A stretch of 64,000 nucleotides of DNA from Osmia lignaria lignaria (GCF_051020975.1 NW_027478161.1:23658001-23722000), one strand, 5' to 3'; numbered from the stretch's first letter, positions 37,001-50,497 are shown. Translations and numbers: made by a program. The notes: generated from the sequence alone by a model not told the origin.

Positions 37001-39224
37001 ACGGACATATTTCGAGATATTTCTTCTTCTTGTTGTTCTTCTTCTGCACAGCTAAGCTGGAAGTGGCATTTGCAGCTCGCAATAGTGCAGAGTTATCTCA
37101 AAGAGAGGGGCCACGGTGTTTCTGTATCTCTATTATGTTGGTGCGGCTTCGGAACTTTTAAATATCTTGATATATCTCGAGAACTACGCATGTGATCAAA
37201 AAATATCATAGAAGGTAAAAAGTAGGAAACTTAATTCTCTACAAAAAAGGTCTCTTAACATTTTGCCATAGCTCGCTTCGTTTCCGAGATATTTGCAGAT
37301 TTATCTCAAGGGAAGGGGCCTGACGGACATATTTCGAGATATTTCTTCTTCTTGTTGTTCTTCTTCTGCACAGCTAAGCTGGAAGTGGCATTTGCAGCTC
37401 GCAATAGTGCAGAGTTATCTCAAAGAAAGGGGCCACGGTGTTTCTGTATCTCTATTATGTTGGTGCGGCTTCGGAACTTTTAAATATCTTGATATATCTC
37501 GAGAACTACGCATCTGATCAAAAAATATCATACTAAATCAAAAGTAGGAAACTTAATTCTCTACAAGAAAGGTCTCTAAACATTTTGCCATAGCTCGCTT
37601 CGTTTCCGAGATATTTGCAGATTTATCTCAAGGGAAGGGGCCTGACGGACATATTTCGAGATATTTCTTCTTCTTGTTGTTCTTCTTCTGCACAGCTAAG
37701 CTGGAAGTGGCATTTGCAGCTCGCAATAGTGCAGAGTTATCTCAAAGAGAGGGGCCACGGGGTTTCTGTATCTCTATTATGTTGGTGCGGCTTCGGAACT
37801 TTTAAATATCTTGATATATCTCGAGAACTACGCATCTGATCAAAAAATATCACAGGACATAAAAAGTAGGAAACTTAATTCTCTACAAGAAAGGTCTCTT
37901 AACATTTTGCCATAGCTCGCTTCGTTTCCGAGATCTTTGCAGATTTATCTCAAGGGAAGGGGCCTGACGGACATATTTCGAGATATTTCTTCTTCTTGTT
38001 GTTCTTCTTCTGCACAGCTAAGCTGGAAGTGGCATTTGCGGCTCGCACTAGTGCAGAGTTATCACAAAGAAAGGGGCCACGGTGTTTCTGTATCTCTATT
38101 ATGTTGGTGCGGCTTCGGAACTTTTAAATATCTTGATATATCTCGAGAACTACGCATCTGATCAAAAAATATCATACTAAATCAAAAGTAGGAAACTTAC
38201 TTCTCTACAAGAAAGGTCTCTAAACATTTTGCCATAGCTCGCTTCGTTTCCGATATATTTGCAGATTTATCTCAAGGGAAGGGGCCTGACGGACATATTT
38301 CGAGATATTTCTTCTTCTTGTTGTTCTTCTTCTGCACAGCTAAGCTGGAAGTGGCATTTGCAGCTCGCAATAGTGCAGAGTTATCTCAAAGAGAGGGGCC
38401 GCGGTGTTTCTGTATATCTATTATGTTGGTGCGGCTTCGGAACTTTTAAATATCTTGATATATCTCGAGAACTACGCATCTGATCAAAAAATATCATAGA
38501 AGGTAAAAAGTAGGAAACTTAATTCTCTACAAGAAAGGTCTCTTAACATTTTGCCATAGCTCGCTTGGTTTCCGAGATATTTGCAGATTTATCTCAAGGG
38601 AAGGGGCCTGACGGACATATTTCGAGATATTTCTTCTTCTTGTTGTTCTTCTTCTGCACAGCTAAGCTGGAAGTGGCATTTGCAGCTCGCAATAGTGCAG
38701 AGTTATCTCAAAGAAAGGGGCCACGGTGTTTCTGTATCTCTATTATGTTGGTGCGGCTTCGGAACTTTTAAATATCTTGATATATCTCGAGAACTACGCG
38801 TCTGATCAAAAAATATCATGGACCATAAAAAGTAGGAAACATAATTCTCTACAAAAAAGGTCTCTTAACATTTTGCCATAGCTCGCTTCGTTTCCGAGAT
38901 ATTTGCAGATTTATCTCAAGGGAAGGGGCCTGACGGACATATTTCGAGATATTTCTTCTTCTTGTTGTTCTTCTTCTGCACGGCTAAGCTGGAAGTGGCA
39001 TTTGCGGCTCGCACTAGTGCAGAGTTATCTCAAAGAAAGGGGCCACGGTGTTTCTGTATCTCTATTATGTTGGTGCGGCTTCGGAACTTTTAAATATCTC
39101 GATATATCTCGAAAACTACGCTTCTGATCAAAAAATATCATAGAACATAAATTGTAGGAAACATAATTCTCTACAAAAGACGTCTCTTAACATTTTGCCA
39201 TAGCTCGCTTCGTTTCCGAGATAT
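33429..39224 (+). repeat. 9-mer higher-order repeat (2,898 bp), two full copies
   Basis: Copy 1 is 33,429-36,326 and copy 2 is 36,327-39,224, exactly 9 x 322 each. Matching markers in order: CACGGCTAAG unit, TTGATG unit with CATACTAAATC tail, AGAAGGTAAAAAG tail, a second CATACTAAATC tail, CACGGGGTTTCTG with CACAGGACAT, GTTATCACAAAG with AACTTACTTC, GGCCGCGGTG with GTATATC, CTCGCTTGGTTTCC with CATGGACCAT, then another CACGGCTAAG unit. Differences are few single bases, for example TCTCAACG (36,777), GCATGTGATC (37,190), GATCTTTGCAG (37,933), GATATATTTGC (38,252) and GGTAAGAAG (35,605). The sizes fit one recent unequal exchange or amplification. Confidence 0.9.
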
Positions 39225-39868
39225 TTGCAGATTTATCTCAAAGGAACGGGCCTGACGGACATATTTCGAGATATTTCTTCTTCTTGATGTTCTTCCTCTG
39301 CACAGCTAAGCTGGAAGTGGCATTTGCAGCTCGCAATAGTGCAGAGTTATCTCAAAGAAAGGGGCCACGGTGTTTCTGTATCTCTATTATGTTGGTGCGG
39401 CTTCGGAACTTTTAAATATCTTGATATATCTCGAGAACTACGCATCTGATCAAAAAATATCATACTAAATCAAAAGTAGGAAACTTAATTCTCTACAAGA
39501 AAGGTCTCTAAACATTTTGCCATAGCTCGCTTCGTTTCCGAGATATTTGCAGATTTATCTCAAGGGAAGGGGCCTGACGGACATATTTCGAGATATTTCT
39601 TCTTCTTGATGTTCTTCCTCTGCACAGCTAAGCTGGAAGTGGCATTTGCAGCTCGCAATAGTGCAGAGTTATCTCAAAGAAAGGGGCCACGGTGTTTCTG
39701 TATCTCTATTATGTTGGTGCGGCTTCGGAACTTTTAAATATCTCGATATATCTCGAAAACTACGCTTCTGATCAAAAAATATCATAGAACATAAATTGTA
39801 GGAAACATAATTCTCTACAAAGGACGTCTCTCAACATTTTGCCATAGCTCGCTTCGTTTCCGAGATAT

Positions 39869-42800
39869 TTGCAGATTCAGCTCAAAGGAACGGGCCTGAC
39901 GGACATATTTCGAGATATTTCTTCTTCTTGTTGTTCTTCTTCTGCACAGCTAAGCTGGAAGTGGCATTTACAGCTCGCAATAGTGCAGAGTTATCTCAAA
40001 GAAAGGGGCCACGGTGTTTCTGTATCTCTATTATGTTGGTGCGGCTTCGGAACTTTTAAATATCTTGATATATCTCGAGAACTACGCATCTGATCAAAAA
40101 ATATCATAGAACATAAAAAGTAGGAAACTTAATTCTCTACAAAAAAGGTGTGTTAACATTTTGCCATAGCTCTCTTCGTTTCCGAGATATTTGCAGATTT
40201 ATCTCAAGGGAAGGGGCATGACGGACATATTTCGAGATATTTCTTCTTCTTGTTGTTCTTCTTTTGCACAGCTAAACTGGAAGTGGCATTTCCAGCTCGC
40301 AATAGTGCAGAGTTATCTCAAAGAGAGGGGCCACGGTGTTTCTGTATCTCTATTATGTTGGTGCGGCTTCGGAACTTTTAAATATCTTGATATATCTCGA
40401 GAACTACGCATCTGATCAAAAAATATCATAGAAGATAAAAAGTAGGAAACTTAATTCTCTACAAAAAAGGTCTCTTAACATTTTGCCATAGCTCGCTTCG
40501 TTTCCGAGATATTTGCAGATTTATCTCAAGGGAAGGGGCCTGACGGACATATTTCGAGATATTTCTTCTTCTTGTTGTTCTTCTTCTGCACAGCTAAGCT
40601 GGAAGTGGCATTTGCGGCTCGCACTAGTGCAGAGTTATCTCAAAGAAAGGGGCCACGGTGTTTCTGTATCTCTATTATGTTGGTGCGGCTTCGGAACTTT
40701 TAAATATCTCGATATATCTCGAAAACTACGCATCTGATCAAAAAATATCATAGAAGATAAAAAGTAGGAAACTTAATTCTCTACAAAAAAGGTCTCTTAA
40801 CATTTTGCCATAGCTCGCTTCGTTTCCGAGATATTTGCAGATTTATCTCAAGGGAAGGGGCCTGACGGACATATTTCGAGATATTTCTTCTTCTTGTTGT
40901 TCTTCTTCTGCACAGCTAAGCTGGAAGTGACATTTGCGGCTCGCACTAGTGCAGCGTTATCTCAAAGAAAGGGGCCACGGTGTTTCTGTATCTCTATTAT
41001 GTTGGTGCGGCTTCGGAACTTTTAAATATCTCGATATATCTCGAAAACTACGCTTCTGATCAAAAAATATCATAGAACATAAATTGTAGGAAACATAATT
41101 CTCTACAAAAGACGTCTCTCAACATTTTGCCATAGCTCGCTTCGTTTCCGAGATATTTGCAGATTCAGCTCAAAGGAACGGGCCTGACGGACATATTTCG
41201 AGATATTTCTTCTTCTTGTTGTTCTTTCTCTGCACAGCTAAGCTGGAAGTGGCATTTGCAGCTCGCAATAGTGCAGAGTTATCTCAAAGAAAGGGGCCAC
41301 GGTGTTTCTGTATCTCTATTATGTTGGTGCGGCTTCGGAACTTTTAAATATCTTGATATATCTCGAGAACTACGCATCTGATCAAAAAATATCATAGAAG
41401 ATAAAAAGTAGGAAACTTAATTCTCTACAAAAAAGGTCTCTTAAGATTTTGCCATAGCTCGCTTCGTTTCCGAGATATTTGCAGATTTATCTCAAGGGAA
41501 GGGGCCTGACGGACATATTTCGAGATATTTCTTCTTCTTGTTGTTCTTCTTCTGCACAGCTAAGCTGGAAGTGGCATTTGCGGCTCGCACTAGTGCAGAG
41601 TTATCTCAAAGAAAGGGGCCACGGTGTTTCTGTATCTCTATTATGTTGGTGCGGCTTCGGAACTTTTAAATATCTCGATATATCTCGAAAACTACGCATC
41701 TGATCAAAAAATATCATAGAAGATAAAAAGTAGGAAACTTAATTCTCTACAAAAAAGGTCTCTTAACATTTTGCCATAGCTCGCTTCGTTTCCGAGATAT
41801 TTGCAGATTTATCTCAAGGGAAGGGGCCTGACGGACATATTTCGAGATATTTCTTCTTCTTGTTGTTCTTCTTCTGCACAGCTAAGCTGGAAGTGACATT
41901 TGCGGCTCGCACTAGTGCAGCGTTATCTCAAAGAAAGGGGCCACGGTGTTTCTGTATCTCTATTATGTTGGTGCGGCTTCGGAACTTTTAAATATCTCGA
42001 TATATCTCGAAAACTACGCTTCTGATCAAAAAATATCATAGAACATAAATTGTAGGAAACATAATTCTCTACAAAAGACGTCTCTCAACATTTTGCCATA
42101 GCTCGCTTCGTTTCCGAGATATTTGCAGATTCAGCTCAAAGGAACGGGCCTGACGGACATATTTCGAGATATTTCTTCTTCTTGTTGTTCTTTCTCTGCA
42201 CAGCTAAGCTGGAAGTGGCATTTGCAGCTCGCAATAGTGCAGAGTTATCTCAAAGAAAGGGGCCACGGTGTTTCTGTATCTCTATTATGTTGGTGCGGCT
42301 TCGGAACTTTTAAATATCTTGATATATCTCGAGAACTACGCATCTGATCAAAAAATATCATAGGACATAAAAAGTAGGAAACTTAATTCTCTACAAAAAA
42401 GGTCTCTTAACATTTTGCCATAGCTCGCTTCGTTTCCGAGATATTTGCAGATTTATCTCAAGGGAAGGGGCCTGACGGACATATTTCGAGATATTTCTTC
42501 TTCTTGTTGTTCTTCTTCTGCACAGCTAAGCTGGAAGTGGCATTTGCGGCTCGCACTGGTGCAGAGTTATCTCAAAGAAAGGGGCCACGGTGTTTCTGTA
42601 TCTCTATTATGTTGGTGCGGCTTCGGAACTTTTAAATATCTTGATATATCTCGAGAACTACGCATCTGATCAAAAAATATCATAGAAGATAAAAAGTAGG
42701 AAACTTAATTCTCTACAAAAAAGGTCTCTTAACATTTTGAGATAGCTCGCTTCGTTTCCGACATATTTGTAGATTTATCTCAAGGGAAGGGGCCTGACGG

Positions 42801-45800
42801 ACATATTTCGAGATATTTCTTCTTCTTGTTGTTCTTCTTCTGCACAGCTAAGCTGGAAGTGGCATTTGCAGGTCGCAATAGTGCGGAGTTATCTCAAAGA
42901 AAGGGGCCACGGTGTTTCTGTATCTCTATTATGTTGGTGCGGCTTCGGAACTTTTAAATATCTCGATATATCTAGAAAACTACGCTTCTGATCAAAAAAT
43001 ATCATAGAACATAAATTGTAGGAAACATAACTCTCTACAAAAGACGTCTCTTAACATTTTGCCATAGCTCGCTTCGTTTCCGAGATATTTGCAGATTCAG
43101 CTCAAAGGAACGGGCCTGACGGACATATTTCGAGATATTTCTTCTTCTTGTTGTTCTTTCTCTGCACAGCTAAGCCGGAAGTGGCATTTGCAGCTCGCAA
43201 TAGTGCAGAGTTATCTCAAAGAAAGGGGCCACGGTGTTTCTGTATCTCTATTATGTTGGTGCGGCTTCGGAACTTTTAAATATCTTGATATATCTCGAGA
43301 ACTACGCATCTGATCAAAAAATATCATAGAACATAAAAAGTAGGAAACTTAATTCTCTACAAAAAAGGTCTCTTAACATTTTGCCATAGCTCGCTTCGTT
43401 TCCGAGATATTTGCAGATTTATCTCAAGGGAAGGGGCCTGACGGACATATTTCGAGATATTTCTTCTTCTTGTTGTTCTTCTTCTGCACAGCTAAGCTGG
43501 AAGTGGCATTTGCGGCTCGCACTAGTGCAGAGTTATCTCAAAGAAAGGGGCCACGGTGTTTCTGTATCTCTATTATGTTGGTGCGGCTTCGGAACTTTTA
43601 AATATCTCGATATATCTCGAAAACTACGCATCTGATCAAAAAATATCATAGAAGATAAAAAGTAGGAAACTTAATTCTCTACAAAAAAGGTCTCTTAACA
43701 TTTTGCCATAGCTCGCTTCGTTTCCGAGATATTTGCAGATTTATCTCAAGGGAAGGGGCCTGACGGACATATTTCGAGATATTTCTTCTTCTTGTTGTTC
43801 TTCTTCTGCACAGCTAAGCTGGAAGTGACATTTGCGGCTCGCACTAGTGCAGCGTTATCTCAAAGAAAGGGGCCACGGTGTTTCTGTATCTCTATTATGT
43901 TGGTGCGGCTTCGGAACTTTTAAATATCTCGATATATCTCGAAAACTACGCTTCTGATCAAAAAATATCATAGAACATAAATTGTAGGAAACATAATTCT
44001 CTACAAAAGACGTCTCTCAACATTTTGCCATAGCTCGCTTCGTTTCCGAGATATTTGCAGATTCAGCTCAAAGGAACGGGCCTGACGGACATATTTCGAG
44101 ATATTTCTTCTTCTTGTTGTTCTTTCTCTGCACAGCTAAGCTGGAAGTGGCATTTGCAGCTCGCAATAGTGCAGAGTTATCTCAAAGAAAGGGGCCACGG
44201 TGTTTCTGTATCTCTATTATGTTGGTGCGGCTTCGGAACTTTTAAATATCTTGATATATCTCGAGAACTACGCATCTGATCAAAAAATATCATAGAAGAT
44301 AAAAAGTAGGAAACTTAATTCTCTACAAAAAAGGTCTCTTAACATTTTGCCATAGCTCGCTTCGTTTCCGAGATATTTGCAGATTTATCTCAAGGGAAGG
44401 GGCCTGACGGACATATTTCGAGATATTTCTTCTTCTTGTTGTTCTTCTTCTGCACAGCTAAGCTGGAAGTGGCATTTGCGGCTCGCACTAGTGCAGCGTT
44501 ATCTCAAAGAAAGGGGCCACGGTGTTTCTGTATCTCTATTATGTTGGTGCGGCTTCGGAACTTTTAAATATCTCGATATATCTCGAAAACTACGCTTCTG
44601 ATCAAAAAATATCATAGAACATAAATTGTAGGAAACATAATTCTCTACAAAAGACGTCTCTCAACATTTTGCCATAGCTCGCTTCGTTTCCGAGATATTT
44701 GCAGATTCAGCTCAAAGGAACGGGCCTGACGGACATATTTCGAGATATTTCTTCTTCTTGTTGTTCTTTCTCTGCACAGCTAAGCTGGAAGTGGCATTTG
44801 CAGCTCGCAATAGTGCAGAGTTATCTCAAAGAAAGGGGCCACGGTGTTTCTGTATCTCTATTATGTTGGTGCGGCTTCGGAACTTTTAAATATCTTGATA
44901 TATCTCGAGAACTACGCATCTGATCAAAAAATATCATAGGACATAAAAAGTAGGAAACTTAATTCTCTACAAAAAAGGTCTCTTAACATTTTGCCATAGC
45001 TCGCTTCGTTTCCGAGATATTTGCAGATTTATCTCAAGGGAAGGGGCCTGACGGACATATTTCGAGATATTTCTTCTTCTTGTTGTTCTTCTTCTGCACA
45101 GCTAAGCTGGAAGTGGCATTTGCGGCTCGCACTGGTGCAGAGTTATCTCAAAGAAAGGGGCCACGGTGTTTCTGTATCTCTATTATGTTGGTGCGGCTTC
45201 GGAACTTTTAAATATCTTGATATATCTCGAGAACTACGCATCTGATCAAAAAATATCATAGAAGATAAAAAGTAGGAAACTTAATTCTCTACAAAAAAGG
45301 TCTCTTAACATTTTGAGATAGCTCGCTTCGTTTCCGACATATTTGTAGATTTATCTCAAGGGAAGGGGCCTGACGGACATATTTCGAGATATTTCTTCTT
45401 CTTGTTGTTCTTCTTCTGCACAGCTAAGCTGGAAGTGGCATTTGCAGGTCGCAATAGTGCGGAGTTATCTCAAAGAAAGGGGCCACGGTGTTTCTGTATC
45501 TCTATTATGTTGGTGCGGCTTCGGAACTTTTAAATATCTCGATATATCTAGAAAACTACGCTTCTGATCAAAAAATATCATAGAACATAAATTGTAGGAA
45601 ACATAACTCTCTACAAAAGACGTCTCTTAACATTTTGCCATAGCTCGCTTCGTTTCCGAGATATTTGCAGATTCAGCTCAAAGGAACGGGCCTGACGGAC
45701 ATATTTCGAGATATTTCTTCTTCTTGTTGTTCTTTCTCTGCACAGCTAAGCCGGAAGTGGCATTTGCAGCTCGCAATAGTGCAGAGTTATCTCAAAGAAA

Positions 45801-46308
45801 GGGGCCACGGTGTTTCTGTATCTCTATTATGTTGGTGCGGCTTCGGAACTTTTAAATATCTTGATATATCTCGAGAACTACGCATCTGATCAAAAAATAT
45901 CATAGAACATAAAAAGTAGGAAACTTAATTCTCTACAAAAAAGGTCTCTTAACATTTTGCCATAGCTCTCTTCGTTTCCGAGATATTTGCAGCTTTATCT
46001 CAAGGGATGGGGCCTGACGGACATATTTCGAGATATTTCTTCTTCTTGTTGTTCTTCTTCTGCACAGCTGAGCTGGAAGTGGCATTTGCAGCTCGCAATA
46101 GTGCAGAGTTATCTCAAAGAAAGGGGCCACGGTGTTTCTGTATCTCTATTATGTTGGTGCGGCTTCGGAACTTTTAAATATCTTGATATATCTCGAGAAC
46201 TACGCATCTGATCAAAAAATATCATAGAAGATAAAAAGTAGGAAACTTAATTCTCTACAAAAAAGGTCTCTTAACATTTTGAGATAGCTCGCTTCGTTTC
46301 CGACATAT
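39869..46308 (+). repeat. Region D: 3-mer higher-order repeat (966 bp)
   Basis: From 40,513 the trios are 40,513/40,835/41,157, 41,479/41,801/42,123, 42,445/42,767/43,089 and 43,411/43,733/44,055, then a pair 44,377/44,699, then 45,021/45,343/45,665. The third unit always has a q head and the GTTCTTTCTCTGC tract. The second is of two kinds: GAAGTGACATTTG with GCAGCGTTATC, or TTTGTAGATTT with CAGGTCGCAATAGTGCGG and TATCTAGAAAAC. 42,445 and 45,021 (GCACTGGTGC) start an 8-unit period over the trios. The first units (39,869 and 40,191) are transitional. Confidence 0.85.
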
Positions 46309-48240
46309 TTGTAGATTTATCTCAAGGGAAGGGGCCTGACGGACATATTTCGAGATATTTCTTCTTCTTGTTGTTCTTCTTCTGCACAGCTAAGCTGGAA
46401 GTGGCATTTGCAGGTCGCAATAGTGCGGAGTTATCTCAAAGAAAGGGGCCACGGTGTTTCTGTATCTCTATTATGTTGGTGCGGCTTCGGAACTTTTAAA
46501 TATCTCGATATATCTAGAAAACTACGCTTCTGATCAAAAAATATCATAGAACATAAATTGTAGGAAACATAACTCTCTACAAAAGACGTCTCTTAACATT
46601 TTGCCATAGCTCGCTTCGTTTCCGAGATATTTGCAGATTCAGCTCAAAGGAACGGGCCTGACGGACATATTTCGAGATATTTCTTCTTCTTGTTGTTCTT
46701 CTTCTGCACAGCTAAACTGGAAGTGGCATTTCCAGCTCGCAATAGTGCAGAGTTATCTCAAAGAAAGGGGCCACGGTGTTTCTGTATCTCTATTATGTTG
46801 GTGCGGCTTCGGAACTTTTAAATCTCTTGATATATCTCGAGAACTACGCATCTGCTCAAAAAATATCACAGAACATAAAAAGTAGGAAACTTAATTCTCT
46901 ACAGATAAGGTCTCTTAACATTTTGCCATAGCTCGCTTCGTTTCCGAGATATTTGCAGATTTATCTCAAGGGAAGGGGCCTGACGGACATATTTCGAGAT
47001 ATTTCTTCTTCTTGTTGTTCTTCTTCTGCACAGCTAAACTGGAAGTGGCATTTCCAGCTCGCAATAGTGCAGAGTTATCTCAAAGAAAGTGGCCACGGTG
47101 TTTCTGTATCTCTATTATGTTGGTGCGGCTTCGGAACTTTTAAATATCTTGATATATCTCGAGAACTACGCATCTGATCAAAAAATATCGTAGAACATAA
47201 AAAGTAAGAAACTTAATTCTCTACAAAAAAGGTCTCTTAACATTTTGCCATAGCTCGCTTCGTTTCCGAGATATTTGCAGATATATCTCAAGGGAAGGGG
47301 CCTGACGGACATATTTCGAGATATTTCTTCTTCTTGTTGTTCTTCTTCTGCACAGCTAAGCTGGAAGTGGCATTTGCAGGTCGCAATAGTGCGGAGTTAT
47401 CTCAAAGAAAGGGGCCACGGTGTTTCTGTATCTCTATTATGTTGGTGCGGCTTCGGAACTTTTAAATATCTCGATATATCTAGAAAACTACGCTTCTGAT
47501 CAAAAAATATCATAGAACATAAATTGTAGGAAACATAACTCTCTACAAAAGACGTCTCTTAACATTTTGCCATAGCTCGCTTCGTTTCCGAGATATTTGC
47601 AGATTCAGCTCAAAGGAACGGGCCTGACGGACATATTTCGAGATATTTCTTCTTCTTGTTGTTCTTCTTCTGCACAGCTAAACTGGAAGTGGCATTTCCA
47701 GCTCGCAATAGTGCAGAGTTATCTCAAAGAAAGGGGCCACGGTGTTTCTGTATCTCTATTATGTTGGTGCGGCTTCGGAACTTTTAAATCTCTTGATATA
47801 TCTCGAGAACTACGCATCTGCTCAAAAAATATCACAGAACATAAAAAGTAGGAAACTTAATTCTCTACAGATAAGGTCTCTTAACATTTTGCCATAGCTC
47901 GCTTCGTTTCCGAGATATTTGCAGATTTATCTCAAGGGAAGGGGCCTGACGGACATATTTCGAGATATTTCTTCTTCTTGTTGTTCTTCTTCTGCACAGC
48001 TAAACTGGAAGTGGCATTTCCAGCTCGCAATAGTGCAGAGTTATCTCAAAGAAAGTGGCCACGGTGTTTCTGTATCTCTATTATGTTGGTGCGGCTTCGG
48101 AACTTTTAAATATCTTGATATATCTCGAGAACTACGCATCTGATCAAAAAATATCGTAGAACATAAAAAGTAAGAAACTTAATTCTCTACAAAAAAGGTC
48201 TCTTAACATTTTGCCATAGCTCGCTTCGTTTCCGAGATAT
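46309..48240 (+). repeat. Second 3-mer HOR (966 bp) with a chimeric monomer
   Basis: 46,309/46,631/46,953 recurs as 47,275/47,597/47,919. The second unit has a q head, N middle, TTTTAAATCTCTTG, CTGCTCAAAA and CTACAGATAAGG. The third has AAAGTGGCC and ATCGTAG. The first unit differs between copies: 46,309 has TTTGTAGATTT in front, whereas 47,275 has the TTTGCAGATATATC front of region A type fused to the CAGGTCGC...GTGCGG and TCTAGAAAAC back half of 46,309 type. Confidence 0.85.
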
Positions 48241-49064
48241 TTGCAGATATATCTCAAGGGAAGGGGCCTGACGGACATATTTCGAGATATTTCTTCTTCT
48301 TGTTGTTCTTCTTCTGCACAGCTAAGCTGGAAGTGGCATTTGCAGCTCGCAATAGTGCAGAGTTATCTCAAAGAAAGGGGCCACGGTGTTTTTGTATCTC
48401 TATTATGTTGGTGCGGCTTCGGAACTTTTAAATATCTTGATATATCTCGAGAACTACGCATCTGATCAAAAGATATCGTAGAACATAAAAAGTAGGAAAC
48501 TTAATTCTCTACAAAAAAGGTCTCTTAACATTTTGCCATAGCTCGCTTCGTTTCCGAGATATTTGCAGATATATCTCAAGGGAAGGGGCCTGACGGACAT
48601 ATTTTGAGATACTTCTGCTTCTTGTTGTTCTTCTTCTGCACAGCTAAGCTGGAAGTGGCATTTGCAGCTCGCAATAGTGCAGAGTTATCTCAAAGAAAGA
48701 GGCCACGGTGTTTCTGTACCTCTATTATATTGGTGCAGCTTCGGAACTTTTAAATATCTTGATATATCTCGAGAACTACGCATCTGATCAAAAAATATCA
48801 TAGAACATAAAAAGTAGAAAACTTAATTCTCTACAAAAAAGGTCTCTTAACATTTTGCCATAGCTCGCTTCGTTTCCGAGATATTTGCAGATATATCTCA
48901 AGGGAAGGGGCCTGACGGACATATTTCGAGATATTTCTTCTCCTCGTTGTTCTTCTTCTGCACAGCTAAGCTGGAAGTGGCATTTGCAGCTCGCAATAGT
49001 GCAGAGTTATCTCAAAGAAAGGGGCCACGGTGTTTCTGTATCTCTATTATGTTGGTGCGGCTTC
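47899..49064 (+). repeat. Block E copy of the long-range duplicated segment
   Basis: This is the partner of 570-1,735, at an offset of 47,329 bp (147 units less the five lost bases). It runs from the 47,919 unit through 48,241 and 48,563 into 48,885 and keeps about eight rare markers in the same order. It follows directly on the 46,309-48,240 trios and its right end passes into a K tail at about 49,067. Confidence 0.85.
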
Positions 49065-50497
49065 GGAACTTTTAAATATCTCGATATATCTCGAAAACTA
49101 CGCTTCTGATCAAAAAATATCATAGAACATAAATTGTAGGAAACATAATTCTCTACAAAAAAGGTCTCTTAACATTTTGCCATAGCTCGCTTCGTTTCCG
49201 AGATATTTGCAGATTCAGCTTAAAGGAACGGGCCTGACGGACATATTTCGAGATATTTCTTCTTCTTGTTGTTCTTCTTCTGCACAGCTAAGCTGGAAGT
49301 GGCATTTGTGGCTCGCACTAGTGCAGAGTTATCTCAAAGAAAGGGGCCACGGTGTTTCTGTATCTCTATTATGTTGGTGCGGCTTCGGAACTTTTAAATA
49401 TCTTGATATATCTCGAGAACTACGCATCTGATCAAAAAATATCATAGAACATAAAAAGTAGGAAACTTAATTCCCTACAAAAAAGGTCTCTTAACATTTT
49501 GCCATAGCTCGCTTCGTATCCGAGATATTTGCAGATTTATCTCAAGGGAAGGGGCCTGACGGACATATTTCGAGATATTTCTTCTTCTTGTTGTTCTTCC
49601 TCTGCACAGCTAAGCTGGAAGTGGCATTTGCGGCTCGCACTAGTGCAGAGTTATCTCAAAGAAAGGGGCCACGGTGTTTCTGTATCTCTATTATGTTGGT
49701 GCGGCTTCGGAACTTTTAAATATCTCGATATATCTCGAAAACTACGCTTCTGATCAAAAAATATCATAGAACATAAATTGTAAGAAACATAATTCTCTAC
49801 AAAAAAGGTCTCTTAACATTTTGCCATAGCTCGCTTCATTTCCGAGATATTTGCAGATATATCTCAAGGGAAGGGGCCTGACGGACATATTTCGAGACAT
49901 TTCTTCTTCTTGTTGTTCTTCTTCTGCACAGCTAAGCTGGAAGTGGCATTTACAGCTCGCAATAGTGCAGAGTTATCTCAAAGAAAGGGGCCACGGTGTT
50001 TCTGTATCTCTATTATGTTGGTGCGGCTTCGCAACTTTTAAATATCTTGATGTATCTCGAGAACTACGCATCTGATCAAAATATATCATAGAACATGAAA
50101 AGTAGGAAACTTAATTCTCTACAAAAAAGGTCTCTTAACATTTTGCCATAGCTCTCTTCGTTTCCGAGATATTAGCAGATTTATCTCAAGGGAAGGGGCC
50201 TGACGGACATATTTCGAGATATTTCTTCTTCTTGTTGTTCTTCTTCTGCACAGCTAAGCTGGAAGTGGCATTTACAGCTCGCAATAGTGCAGAGTTATCT
50301 CAAAGAAAGGGGCCACGGTGTTTCTGTATCTCTATTATGTTGGTGCGGCTTCGGAACTTTTAAATATCTTGATGTATCTCGAGAACTACGCATCTGATCA
50401 AAATATATCATAGAACATGAAAAGTAGGAAACTTAATTCTCTACAAAAAAGGTCTCTTAACATTTTGCCATAGCTCTCTTCGTTTCCGAGATATTTG

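Larger units (their letters stand above)
22482..39868 (+). repeat. Region C: CACGGCTAAG monomers with 3-, 6-, 8- and 9-mer HORs
   Basis: Marker monomers of this region carry CTGCACGGCTAAG with R middles (for example 23,126, 23,448, 28,278, 31,497, 33,429, 36,005 and 38,903), tails reading ACGCGTCTGATC with TAGACCATAAAAAG, and the CTTCTTGATGTTC tract (24,092, 28,600, 30,209, 31,819, 33,751, 36,649, 39,225, 39,547). These three types follow one another in a repeated order. No gene is present. Confidence 0.8.
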
